Source of the DNA: JBOGDS01 sp050743075
Lineage (GTDB): Bacteria > Actinomycetota > Actinomycetes > Jiangellales > Jiangellaceae
Reading direction: 5' to 3'
Assembly: GCA_050743075.1 (NCBI GenBank)
Contig: JBOGDS010000053.1
Span: forward strand, 1 to 24,921
Length of the DNA stretch: 24,921 bases
Below, piece by piece: positions 1-8,014 of this stretch. A program made the position numbers and the translations under genes. Below the pieces are notes generated by a model, which saw only the letters and a list, made by a program, of their open reading frames with translations, ran no database searches and was not told the DNA's origin. The number at the start of each line of letters is the position of its first letter. The stretch's first letter is position 1.

Positions 1-2
1 CC

Positions 3-92
3 GCCCTGGTCCGAGCCGGAGCCAGGTTCGAAAAGGGCGTCCTCGTCGAACGACCCGACGCCGAATCAGGAGGTCGCCAGCAAGTCGCATGA
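3..92 (+). CDS. Possible C-terminal end of an unidentified protein, cut by the window edge
   Basis: An open frame runs in from the left edge and stops at TGA 90-92, giving 29 residues that end in GGRQQVA. The composition (VRAGARFEKGVLVERPDAE) looks like real protein, but I recognise no family. It lies at the point where the minus-strand helicase gene loses its homology, so it may belong to whatever was inserted there, for example the end of a mobile element. This is inference; the stretch is short and could be chance. Confidence 0.2.
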   Translation, partial: ALVRAGARFEKGVLVERPDAESGGRQQVA

Positions 93-1451
93 CACGCCGA
101 TCCACAGGTCTTGACTATTGCTCCGCGACGTCGACATCGCGGCGGCTCTGCGGGGCAGGTGGTCGCGCACCTCGTGCCAGAGGTTCAGGTACGTGACGCG
201 CGAGGCCACCCGGTCGTCGTCGACGGGCACGCGCGGGATCTTGACCAGGCCCGACTCGATCGCGTCGATCAACGAGAAGTCGCTGACCACCCAGGGGAAC
301 AGCGTGCCCTCGCGAGACCCGGAGCCGGATAGGAAGAACGGCGTGGCCGACAGGTCGTACGCGATCTTGATGCCGGCCCTGCGATTGACGGCCGTCAGGC
401 CCGTGAACCAGACCCGCGCCTCGGCATTCCGCTCCTTGGCGTCAGCGCGCTCTTCGCCGGTGAGCGCCTGCTCGGTGGCCGCGCCCTCCTCGGCTGCCGC
501 CCGCCCGCGGTAGCAGTGGTGGGACTCGTCGTTGAACACGACGACCTCGGAGCTACCGCCACCGAGGTCGGCAAGTACGCGAGCCGCTACCTGGTCGGGC
601 GTCTCGAGGAACGGGCTCCTACCGCCACGGCTGAGCACCGCCTTGGTGAGTGAACTCGCGCCCTTGCCCATCCCCCGCTCTCGCGTGAGGAACCCATGGA
701 AGTTGGTGATGGCGATGCGTGCCTGGCCCAGCCCCGGCCACAGGTCCGCCGGCACCAGGTCGCGCAGCCGGTAGTAGTTCTCGGCGTCCTCGGGCCGCAG
801 TACCCGCAAGCGCTCGCGGATCGTGATGCCCGGTGCGACTACCAGGAACCGCTTCGCGAACCGCTTGTCGTGTGCGCTGGCAACCTTGTTGAGCGTCTGC
901 CAGGCGATCAGCATCGCCATGACGACCGTCTTGCCGGTGCCGGTGGCCATCTTCAGAGCCACCCGTGGCCACCCGTCATTGTGCTCGGCGTTGATCTTGG
1001 CGAGGTCGTTGCCGATCCACACGTCACCATGCCGCGGAGCGGCCTCGGCCAGGTAGATCGCCGTCTCTATGGCCTCGCGCTGGCCGAACACGATGCGGTT
1101 GTCGCGCTCTGTGTCGGCCCAGTGCTCGAGCAGCCGCCGGGTCGTCGGCGTGACGCCGTCGTAGCGGCGGGACCGCCAGATGCCCACGCGGGCCCGGATC
1201 GCGTTGACCTGCTGGTTGACCTCGATCTGGTCGGCGGTGAGCTCGGGTATCTCGAGCTGCCGCGTGCCCTTGCGCGGTCGGGGCACGGGGACGAAGTAGG
1301 ACGACGGCCGGCGACCGTCGTCGACCTGGTCGGTGATCCCGTTCGCATCGAAGCGGAAATGGCGCGACGGCTCGTCGTACGGCCCGTTGATGATCGGGTC
1401 GGCGATGACGAGGTCGCTCACCCACCAGACGTTAGCGGGCTCACCGGTCAC
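66..1451 (-). pseudogene. Truncated DEAD/DEAH helicase, type III restriction enzyme Res-like
   Basis: This is the N-terminal half of a restriction-type helicase that uses ATP to translocate on DNA. Visible motifs are Walker A ATGTGKT (residues 169-175), motif II DESHH (308-312) and motif III SATPFF (368-373). The N-terminus, with its PIINGPYDEPSRHF segment, is like stand-alone type III Res proteins, which usually run to about 900-1000 residues. Here recognisable sequence ends near residue 435 (around position 150), and the last 25 or so residues look like unrelated read-through. The second RecA lobe and any nuclease domain are missing. The GTG start at 1451 fits the family N-terminus. No methyltransferase partner is visible. 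Probably a non-functional remnant cut by insertion or rearrangement at its 3' end; the left window edge prevents a firm statement. Confidence 0.75.
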
Positions 1452-1492
1452 ATGTTCTTGACACCTGGGCAGGACCCGGAAGGATCGCGCGG

Positions 1493-3754
1493 GTGAGTCC
1501 AGTCAGCCGCGGTCGCAAGAAGAAGAAGAAGTCCCGCTCGGGCCGGGCCCAGCGGCAGTCGCCCATCGCGATCCTCGACGGGCTTCACCGGACCATCGTC
1601 GACGGGTTCCGCCCGCTCGCCCACACGCGCGACCCGTTCGAGGTCGAGATGTTCACCTCCGGCCTGCTGGGAACGCTACCCAACGCCAAGGGCGTCGGGT
1701 TCGAGCCCGACGAAGCGCTGTTGCTCGGCCTCGTCTCCTACTGCGAGCGCCGCCGCTCGCCCCAGTCCATCGCCGCGCTCCACGCGCTCCGCGTGCTCGC
1801 CACGTCGACCGACGTTCGGGGGGCAGCCTCGGACACCATCGCGATGCTCGACGTGCCAGCACCGCCGTGGGCCGGCGCCATCGGAAACGTCGAGCTTCGC
1901 GAGTGCTGGCGGATGGCTGACGTCTACGGCGACCAGGCCGACGTCACGTGCGTCTTCGGCTACGGGAACCAGCGGCACGCCCTCTGCTACCTGGTCGACT
2001 TCAACCACATGGGCGGCTGGGTCAAGGACGTCTTCCCGATCGACGAACCGGACGCTGTGCTGACCGAGATGCGCAAATCGGTCGAGCAGAGCGACGGGAT
2101 CGCCACAGTCACCCCGCTCGACCCGGCCGAGGCGCGCCACCTGCTGGAGCGTGGGTTCCAGGCCACGGAGACGACCTGGGAGCCCGACGTCGCCGACACG
2201 TTCTCCGAGTTCCGGGCACTCGGGCTGGCCCGCTGCCGCGCGCTCCCGGACACCGCGTCCGAGCAGCCCGATCTCGACGAGGTGTCCGACCACCAGCGCG
2301 AGCGTCTCGTCGAGGAGTTCCTCGCCTCGGACGAGGCCGCGGCCTTATCCTCCCGCGAGTCCGCTGCTTACGGCGCCCGGCTCATCGTCGACTACGGCTG
2401 CGACTACGACGAGTCGCAGCCACTGCGGGTGAGCCCGGCCAAGATCGAGATCTTCATGCTCGGCTGGCTGCCCAAGAAGGTGCTGCTGGACGACGACGAC
2501 AAGGCGGCCATGCCGGCCGTCGTCACGGCGTGGACCCGGTGGGCGGCACGCCGGAACAACCTGCCGCCCGCGGCCGCCGCCGAGGTGGTCGAGGCAGCCG
2601 AGGAGATCGGCCGGCATTTCGCCGACGAGTATGACGACCCCGCGAACGCCTCGCCAGGGCGGCTCCTGCTCCGTGGCCTCGACAACGTGGGCAGCCTCGA
2701 CGAGGTCCAGGGAGCGCTCGAGCGGCGAACGTTCGCGATGCCGTATTTCGGCACCAGGATCGGCGACGAGGTCTACCCGATGCTCGACCCGAACGACCCC
2801 GACGAACGGGGCATCCTGATCGAGGGCGAGCATCCCGAGTACCACGCCGCCCTGGCCGACCCGTCCTTCCACGGGGAGATCGACGGGGTCAACCCAGGTC
2901 TCCACGTCGCCTTTCACGAGATCGTCGCGCACCAGCTCTGGGACGACGACCCGCCGGAGGCCTGGCGCGCGGCTCAGCGACTGCGCGACCAAGGGCACGA
3001 GCGGCACGACATCCTCCACGCATTGGCCCACGTCGTCGCCACCGACCTGCACGGCACCCTGACGACCGGGCAAGCGGTGGACGACGCGGCGTACCGGCAA
3101 GCCCTCGAGGCCCTCGGGCGGGGAAAGGCAACCCGCCGGAAGGCAGCAGCGCGACCGCGGGCGTCGACGGCGGCCGCGACCGCTTACCAGGTCAAGATCG
3201 GCATCCGAGGCGCCTCGCCCCCGATCTGGCGCCGCCTGCAGGTACCGGCCGAGACGACCCTCGCCCAACTGCACCACGTCATCCAGGCAGCCTTCGGCTG
3301 GAAGGACAGCCACCTGCACCATTTCCGCGACAGCGCCGACCGGCGGTACGCGCCTACGGGCACCGAGTCGTGGGGTGACAAGCCCGGCAACGAGGCCGGG
3401 ACGCGACTGCGCGATGTGATCGGCGCCGAGGGCGACAAGCTGCGCTATGAGTACGACTTCGGTGACTCGTGGGAGCACGACATCCTCGTCGAAGACGTCC
3501 TCACCGACGGTCCGCGGGATCGCGCGGTGTGCCTGGCCGGCCGCCGGGCCGGTCCGATCGAGGACTCCGGAGGGGTGTGGGGATACGACTACCTCTGCGA
3601 AGTCATGGCCGACCCCGATCACCCCGAGCACGCCGAGCGTCGGGACTGGGTGTACGACATCGTCGGCGTCGCGCGCTTCGACCCGGCGGCCTTCGACAAG
3701 GACGCCGTCAACGACGCGCTGGCTGCCGTACCCATCGGCGCCGCCCGTCGCTAG
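1493..3754 (+). CDS. Multidomain protein with DUF1841-like and PRiA4_ORF3-like domains
   Basis: The 753-residue protein starts at GTG 1493 behind an AGGA ribosome site. It opens with a very basic stretch (RGRKKKKKSRSGR), followed by a long, mostly helical acidic region. Around residues 450-525 a segment with NPGLHVAFHEIVAHQ and RHDILHAL resembles DUF1841. From about residue 564 to the end it matches the plasmid pRiA4b ORF-3 family (IS1096 TnpR-like passenger), with the typical SPPIWRRLQVP, LHHVIQAAFGW, LHHF and YEYDFGDSWEH motifs. The biochemical role of either domain is not established. The gene is divergent from the broken helicase gene with about 40 bp between starts. The reading frame is intact, unlike many neighbours. 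Domain calls are from memory of family motifs; the function is unknown. Confidence 0.8.
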   Translation: MSPVSRGRKKKKKSRSGRAQRQSPIAILDGLHRTIVDGFRPLAHTRDPFEVEMFTSGLLGTLPNAKGVGFEPDEALLLGLVSYCERRRSPQSIAALHALRVLATSTDVRGAASDTIAMLDVPAPPWAGAIGNVELRECWRMADVYGDQADVTCVFGYGNQRHALCYLVDFNHMGGWVKDVFPIDEPDAVLTEMRKSVEQSDGIATVTPLDPAEARHLLERGFQATETTWEPDVADTFSEFRALGLARCRALPDTASEQPDLDEVSDHQRERLVEEFLASDEAAALSSRESAAYGARLIVDYGCDYDESQPLRVSPAKIEIFMLGWLPKKVLLDDDDKAAMPAVVTAWTRWAARRNNLPPAAAAEVVEAAEEIGRHFADEYDDPANASPGRLLLRGLDNVGSLDEVQGALERRTFAMPYFGTRIGDEVYPMLDPNDPDERGILIEGEHPEYHAALADPSFHGEIDGVNPGLHVAFHEIVAHQLWDDDPPEAWRAAQRLRDQGHERHDILHALAHVVATDLHGTLTTGQAVDDAAYRQALEALGRGKATRRKAAARPRASTAAATAYQVKIGIRGASPPIWRRLQVPAETTLAQLHHVIQAAFGWKDSHLHHFRDSADRRYAPTGTESWGDKPGNEAGTRLRDVIGAEGDKLRYEYDFGDSWEHDILVEDVLTDGPRDRAVCLAGRRAGPIEDSGGVWGYDYLCEVMADPDHPEHAERRDWVYDIVGVARFDPAAFDKDAVNDALAAVPIGAARR

Positions 3755-3821
3755 CTTCACCAGGCGAACGGGTGCTTCACCAGGTTCCGGTGCCTGGTGA
3801 AGCACCCACCAGGGTGGTGAA
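3754..3821. terminator. Strong symmetric hairpin between convergent genes
   Basis: A perfect 15-bp inverted repeat (3770-3784 with 3793-3807) encloses an 8-nt loop, in the 93 bp between two convergent genes, so it is well placed as a bidirectional terminator. There is no clear T-run. Two further TTCACC/GGTGAA hexamers lie outside the stem. All four hexamers start exactly 20 bp apart (3756, 3776, 3796, 3816) and are symmetric about one axis, so a protein-binding site is also possible. Confidence 0.6.
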
Positions 3822-3847
3822 CGTGATCAACGAACCTTGTCCCGGGG

Positions 3848-4501
3848 TCAGGGTGGGCGCTCGAGGACGAACCAGATGCCGACGGCAGGCTCGCCGCCGT
3901 CGTTGCGATAGCCGTGCGGAGTGGTGGAGTCGAAGCAGGCCGAGTCACCGGCGCTGAGCCGGTGCTCGTCGAAGGCGAGGGTCAGCACCAGCTCACCACT
4001 GATGACGAACCCGTACTCGGTGCCGGAGTGGCGCATCAGCAGTCCTGAGGTCGACGACGCCCCCCCGGGCTGGTAGGTGATCCGCAGGAACTCGGCATGG
4101 ACGTCAGGCACCTGACCGAGCAGCTCCCAGGTGACGCCGGAGTCGAGGCTGAGGACCTCGCGCTCGTCGGCCGTCACGACGGGGCCGACCCGGCGGCCAC
4201 GGTCCAGCACCGACGTCGCCGCCTCGGTCGCACCGCCCTGCCCGATCATGTGTCCCGGTTGCCGGTGGGTGCGAGCAACAGCACCGGCGCGTGCCTCGAA
4301 CAACTCCTCGACCGAGACGCCGAGCGCGGTAGTGATGGCGTACAGGGTGCTGACCGACGGCCTGCTCTTGTCGGTCTCGATCTGGGAGATCAGGCTCGCG
4401 GAGACGCCGATCTCACGGGCGAGACCGCGGGCGCTCACGCCCTTGCGGGTGCGTTCCTCCCGGATCCGCTCGCCGATCGGGGGCACCGCGGGAACGCCCA
4501 C
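3848..4501 (-). CDS. XRE-family transcriptional regulator with C-terminal cupin sensor domain
   Basis: This 217-residue protein has an N-terminal helix-turn-helix (about residues 9-65: RIREERTRKGVSARGLAREIGVSASLISQ is split by the usual turn) and a C-terminal cupin (about 140-215) with the GTEYGFVISGEL and PHGYRN signatures. XRE-cupin proteins of this type usually bind a small ligand in the cupin and control a neighbouring catabolic operon. The gene is divergent from the M24/dehydrogenase operon, with about 200 bp between starts, which supports local control. The start is GTG 4501 with a GGAGGGG site just upstream; another GTG five codons in is possible. An 8-bp inverted repeat at 4641-4674 is the best operator candidate. 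The specific ligand cannot be read from the sequence. Confidence 0.88.
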   Translation of the reverse strand: MGVPAVPPIGERIREERTRKGVSARGLAREIGVSASLISQIETDKSRPSVSTLYAITTALGVSVEELFEARAGAVARTHRQPGHMIGQGGATEAATSVLDRGRRVGPVVTADEREVLSLDSGVTWELLGQVPDVHAEFLRITYQPGGASSTSGLLMRHSGTEYGFVISGELVLTLAFDEHRLSAGDSACFDSTTPHGYRNDGGEPAVGIWFVLERPP

Positions 4502-4640
4502 CTCCGTCTCCCCTCCTGCAAGACCGTTGAGTGCAGGTTACCGCCCGGCGCGGGGTTGGACCCGCGAAGCCAGGCTGCGGATAACCATCTCGGCAGGCCA
4601 GAGGGGTTGACGGCGCACTGACCGGTTCGCTTGACTGCGA

Positions 4641-4674
4641 TAAGTGGCACTGAACCTGCGTTCGGCGCCACTTA
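4641..4674. promoter_or_regulatory. Inverted repeat, candidate operator of the XRE-cupin regulator
   Basis: TAAGTGGC (4641-4648) and its exact reverse complement GCCACTTA (4667-4674) are separated by 18 bp. The site lies in the divergent intergenic region, 25 bp before the ATG I prefer for the M24 gene, and just after a TTGACT hexamer (4631-4636) that could be a -35 element. The half-site spacing of about 26 bp centre to centre is near two and a half helical turns. Binding by the neighbouring regulator is inference. Confidence 0.45.
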
Positions 4675-4699
4675 CGTCTCGGCCGGACAGGACAACGTG

Positions 4700-6013
4700 A
4701 TGGCGATCCGCACGTACGGCCCGAACGCGGTCGACTGGGAGCAGCGGATCGACCTCGACCGTCTCCGCGACGAGCGGCTGGCCCGCCTGCGCGCCACCAT
4801 GGAACGGTCCGATCTGGGCGCGGTGCTCGCGTTCGACTTCTCGAACATCCGCTACATGACGTCCACCCACATCGGCACCTGGGCGACGGACAAGCTGATC
4901 CGGTTCTCCCTGCTCCCCCGCGGCGGCCAGCCGATCAGCTGGGACTTCGGCTCCGCCGCCCGCCACCACCAGCTCTACAACCCGTGGCTGGACGGCGATA
5001 AGAGAGCCAGGGCGGGTATCTCGACGCTGCGCGGCGCGTTCCACCCCGACGCCGGCATCGGCGAGGAGGTCGCCCGCAAGATCGCTGCCGAGCTTTCCGA
5101 GCACGGCCTCTCCGGCGCACCGCTCGGCGTCGACGTCATCGAGCTGCCGATCCTGGCCGCGCTCCGCGACCAGGGCATCGACATCGTCGACGGCCAGCAG
5201 ATCTTCCTCGAGGCCCGGCGCACCAAGACGGCCGACGAGATCGCGCTGCTAACGCAGGCCTGCTCGATGGTCGACGCCGCGTATGAGCAGCTGTACGAGT
5301 TCCTGCGCCCGGGCGTCCGCGAGAACGAGTGCGTCGGCCTGGTCAGCAAGGTGCTCTACGACCTCGGCAGCGAGTACGTCGAGGGCGTCAACGCGATCTC
5401 CGGCGAGCGTTGCTCCCCGCACCCGCACGTGTTCAGCGACCGGATCATCCGGCCCGGCGATCCCGCGTTCTTCGACATCCTGCACAGCCACCTCGGCTAC
5501 CGAACCTGCTACTACCGCTGTTTCGCCGTGGGCAGCGCCTCACCGGCCCAGCGCGACGCCTACGTGCGGTGCCGCGAGTACATGGACCAGGCCATCGCGC
5601 TGGTCAAGCCGGGCGCGACGACGGCCGACATCGTGTCGGTCTGGCCGCGCGCCGAGGAGTTCGGCTTCCCCGACGAGGAGGCCGCGTTCGCCCTCCAGTA
5701 CGGCCACGGCGTCGGCCTGTCCATCTGGGAGAAGCCGATCTTCAGCCGGCTGGTGTCCCTGGACCATCCGGAGGTGCTCGAGGAGAGCATGGTGTTCGCA
5801 CTCGAGACCTACTGGCCGGCCTCGGACGGCTGGTCGGCCGCGCGGATCGAGGAAGAGCTCGTCGTCACGGCCGACGGCTGCGAGGTCATCACCAAGTTCC
5901 CCGCCGAGGAACTGCTCGTCGCCGGCCGTCGCTACTGGACCGCGGGCGGCGAGCTGAACACCCTGCGCGAGTCGCAGTCGCACCTCAACACCGGCCACGG
6001 CGAGCCGCGATGA
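4700..6013 (+). CDS. M24 (pita-bread fold) creatinase / Xaa-Pro peptidase-like protein
   Basis: First gene of the catabolic operon, 437 residues. I prefer ATG 4700 (MAIRTYGPNAVDWEQR), which has an AGGA-like site about 8 bp upstream; the frame is open further up to a TTG at 4631, but that would place the candidate operator inside the gene. An N-terminal creatinase-type domain (about residues 1-160) is followed by the M24 domain with HGVGL (His336), ALETYW (Glu369) and RIEEEL (Glu384). In metal-dependent M24 enzymes two Asp residues complete the site. Asp259 is present, but the second position is Cys270 in GYRTCYYR, so one ligand is missing. That fits a creatinase-like hydrolase or lyase rather than a standard dimetal aminopeptidase. 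The stop overlaps the next start (ATGA at 6010-6013). Substrate unknown. Confidence 0.8.
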   Translation: MAIRTYGPNAVDWEQRIDLDRLRDERLARLRATMERSDLGAVLAFDFSNIRYMTSTHIGTWATDKLIRFSLLPRGGQPISWDFGSAARHHQLYNPWLDGDKRARAGISTLRGAFHPDAGIGEEVARKIAAELSEHGLSGAPLGVDVIELPILAALRDQGIDIVDGQQIFLEARRTKTADEIALLTQACSMVDAAYEQLYEFLRPGVRENECVGLVSKVLYDLGSEYVEGVNAISGERCSPHPHVFSDRIIRPGDPAFFDILHSHLGYRTCYYRCFAVGSASPAQRDAYVRCREYMDQAIALVKPGATTADIVSVWPRAEEFGFPDEEAAFALQYGHGVGLSIWEKPIFSRLVSLDHPEVLEESMVFALETYWPASDGWSAARIEEELVVTADGCEVITKFPAEELLVAGRRYWTAGGELNTLRESQSHLNTGHGEPR

Positions 6014-7012
6014 CGGCCACCAGCCCGGCCGCGGAGATCGGTGCCGACGAGCTGCTCGGGCTCTACGAGCGGATGGCTCTGATCCGCACCATCGAGAAGG
6101 CCGCGTACGACCTGTTCATGTCCGGCCGTGAAGGGCACCACCCATCTCGCCTCCGGCCACGAGGCCGTCGCGGTCGGGGCCAGCGCCGCACTCCGCCCGG
6201 ACGACTACGTCTTCGCGACCTACCGCGGCCACCACCACGCGATGGCCCGCGGCGCCACCCCGGAGGAGTGCCTCGCCGAGCTGATGAGCAAGGCCACCGG
6301 CCTGTGCCGGGCCAAGGGCGGATCCATGCACCTGGCCAAGGCGTCGGGCGGGATGCTCGGCTCCTACGCCATCGTCGGCTCGCACCTGCCGATGGCCGCC
6401 GGAGCGGCGTGGTCGGCCAAGCTGCGCGGCACCGAGCAGGTCGCCGTGGCCTTCTTCGGCGACGGCGCGACGAACATCGGCGCCTTCCACGAGGCGCTCA
6501 ATCTCGCTGCGGTGTGGTCGCTGCCGGTGCTGTTCGTCTGCGAGAACAACCTCTACATGGAGTACACGCCGATCGCGTCGGTTACGGCCGTCCCGAACCC
6601 GGCCGCCGACCGGGCAGGTGCACACAACATCCCGGCGGAGATCGTCGACGGCAACGACGTCGTGCTCGTCAAGGAGGCAGTGAGCCGGGCCGTCGAACGG
6701 GCCCGGGTGGGTGACGGCCCCACCGTGATCGAGGCGCAGACCTACCGGCACTACGGGCACAGCCGAGCCGACCCGGCCAAGTACCGCCCGGCCGAGGAGC
6801 TGGAGCAGTGGCTCGAGCACGACCCGCTCGATGTCGCGCGGGCGCGGCTGGAGGCCCTTGACGTTCCCGGCGATGCCATGGCGAAGGTCGACGCCCGCGC
6901 GAAGGCCGTCGTCGACGATGCGGTGGAGGCGGCCAAGAACGCCCCTGAACCGGATCCCGAGCAGGCGTTCACCGACGTCTGGGCCGACGGAGGCGCGACG
7001 TGGCGGACGTGA
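6010..7012 (+). pseudogene. TPP-dependent 2-oxoacid/acetoin dehydrogenase E1 alpha subunit, frameshifted
   Basis: ATG 6010 overlaps the previous stop and opens a good E1 alpha N-terminus (LLGLYERMALIRTIEKAAYD). After GGC 6124-6126 the frame breaks: one lone C at 6127, then the correct sequence continues in the next frame as VKGTTHLASGHEAVAVG. Family members read G-L-V-K-G-T here, so two bases appear lost or one gained. The remainder is normal, including the TPP/Mg motif GDGATNIGAFHEAL (from 6458) ending in ENN, and the phosphorylation-loop-like YRHYGHSRADP. With E1 beta it would form the alpha2beta2 thiamine enzyme that decarboxylates a 2-oxoacid or acetoin. No E2 or E3 gene is in the window. 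As read, no full-length protein can be made; a sequencing error is an equally fair explanation. Confidence 0.85.
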
Positions 7013-7980
7013 TCACCTACCGGGACGCGGTGGCGGAGGGCATCGCCCGGGAGATGCGCCGCGACCCGGCAGTGGTCTGCCTGGGCGAGGACATCGGCTC
7101 CGCCGAGGGCGTGTTCAAGACGACCGTGGGCCTGTTCAAGGAGTTCGGCCCGCAACGCGTCTGGGACACCCCGATCTCCGAGCAGGCGATCGTCGGCGCC
7201 GCGATGGGCGCGGCCATGACCGGCATGCGCCCCGTCGCCGAGATCATGTTCAGCGACTTCCTGGCTTGTTGCTGGGACTACCTCGCCAACGAGATCCCGA
7301 AGGTCCGGTACATGACCGGCGGCCAGGTCACCGTGCCGCTCGTGGTCCGCACGGCCAACGGCGGCGGCCTCGGCTTCGGCGCTCAGCACTCGCAGGCGGT
7401 GGAGAACTGGGCGCTGGCCGTACTCGGGCTGAAGATCGCCGCGCCGTCGAACCCCGCCGACGTCGTCGGGCTGATGGCATCGGCCATCCGCAGCGACGAC
7501 CCGGTGGTCTTCTTCGAGCACAAGGGCCTGTTCGCCAGCAAGGGCGAACCGGCGCCGCCCGACCACGTCGTCCCACTCGGGCAGGCGTCCATCTCCCGCG
7601 CAGGCGCCGACGTCACCGTCGTGGCGTTGGCGTCGACGGTGCCGATGGCGCTCACCGCGGCCGAGACGCTGGCCACCGAGGGCGTCGACGTCGACGTCGT
7701 CGACCTTCGCTGCCTGATCCCCCTGGACATGCGGACGGTCCTCGACTCGGTCGCGCGCACGTCGCGGCTCCTCATCGTCGAGGAGAACCCGTACCAGGGC
7801 GGCTGGGGCGGCACGGTGGCGTCGATCGTCGCCGACGAGGGCTTCGAGACACTCGACGCGCCGATCCGTCGGGTCGCCGCCGCCAGCGTCCCGCTCCCGT
7901 TCGCCGACCGGCTCGAGAGGGAAGTGATCCCCACCGTCGAGAAGGTCGTCGACGCCGTGAAACGGCTCAACGAGTTCTGA
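7000..7980 (+). CDS. TPP-dependent 2-oxoacid/acetoin dehydrogenase E1 beta subunit
   Basis: The intact 326-residue protein starts at GTG 7000, overlapping the alpha gene by 13 bp, with GGAGG just upstream. The N-terminal transketolase-type pyrimidine-binding domain shows AVAEGIAREMRRDP, CLGEDIG, and EQAIVGAAMGAAMTGMRP, with the E1 beta segment AEIMFSDFLACCWDYLANE. The C-terminal transketolase domain has VDVVDLRCLIPLD and LIVEENPYQGGWG. It contributes the TPP aminopyrimidine site and pairs with the alpha subunit encoded just upstream. Sequence alone does not separate pyruvate, acetoin and branched-chain enzymes. The acetoin-type small E1 layout, with separate alpha and beta and no adjacent E2, leaves the acyl acceptor open. 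Confidence 0.92.
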   Translation: MADVITYRDAVAEGIAREMRRDPAVVCLGEDIGSAEGVFKTTVGLFKEFGPQRVWDTPISEQAIVGAAMGAAMTGMRPVAEIMFSDFLACCWDYLANEIPKVRYMTGGQVTVPLVVRTANGGGLGFGAQHSQAVENWALAVLGLKIAAPSNPADVVGLMASAIRSDDPVVFFEHKGLFASKGEPAPPDHVVPLGQASISRAGADVTVVALASTVPMALTAAETLATEGVDVDVVDLRCLIPLDMRTVLDSVARTSRLLIVEENPYQGGWGGTVASIVADEGFETLDAPIRRVAAASVPLPFADRLEREVIPTVEKVVDAVKRLNEF

Positions 7981-8014
7981 CCACCCCCTGTGACTCGGCA
8001 AAGGAGCTGAGGCC

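Noticed and set aside
1458..1486. TTGACA promoter before the 753-residue gene
   Set aside because: A good -35 hexamer exists at 1458-1463, but nothing like a -10 stands 16-18 bp downstream.
2345..3805. 486-codon antisense frame in the 753-residue gene
   Set aside because: It has no recognisable motif, and the sense frame has family domains. Long antisense frames are normal in such GC-rich DNA.
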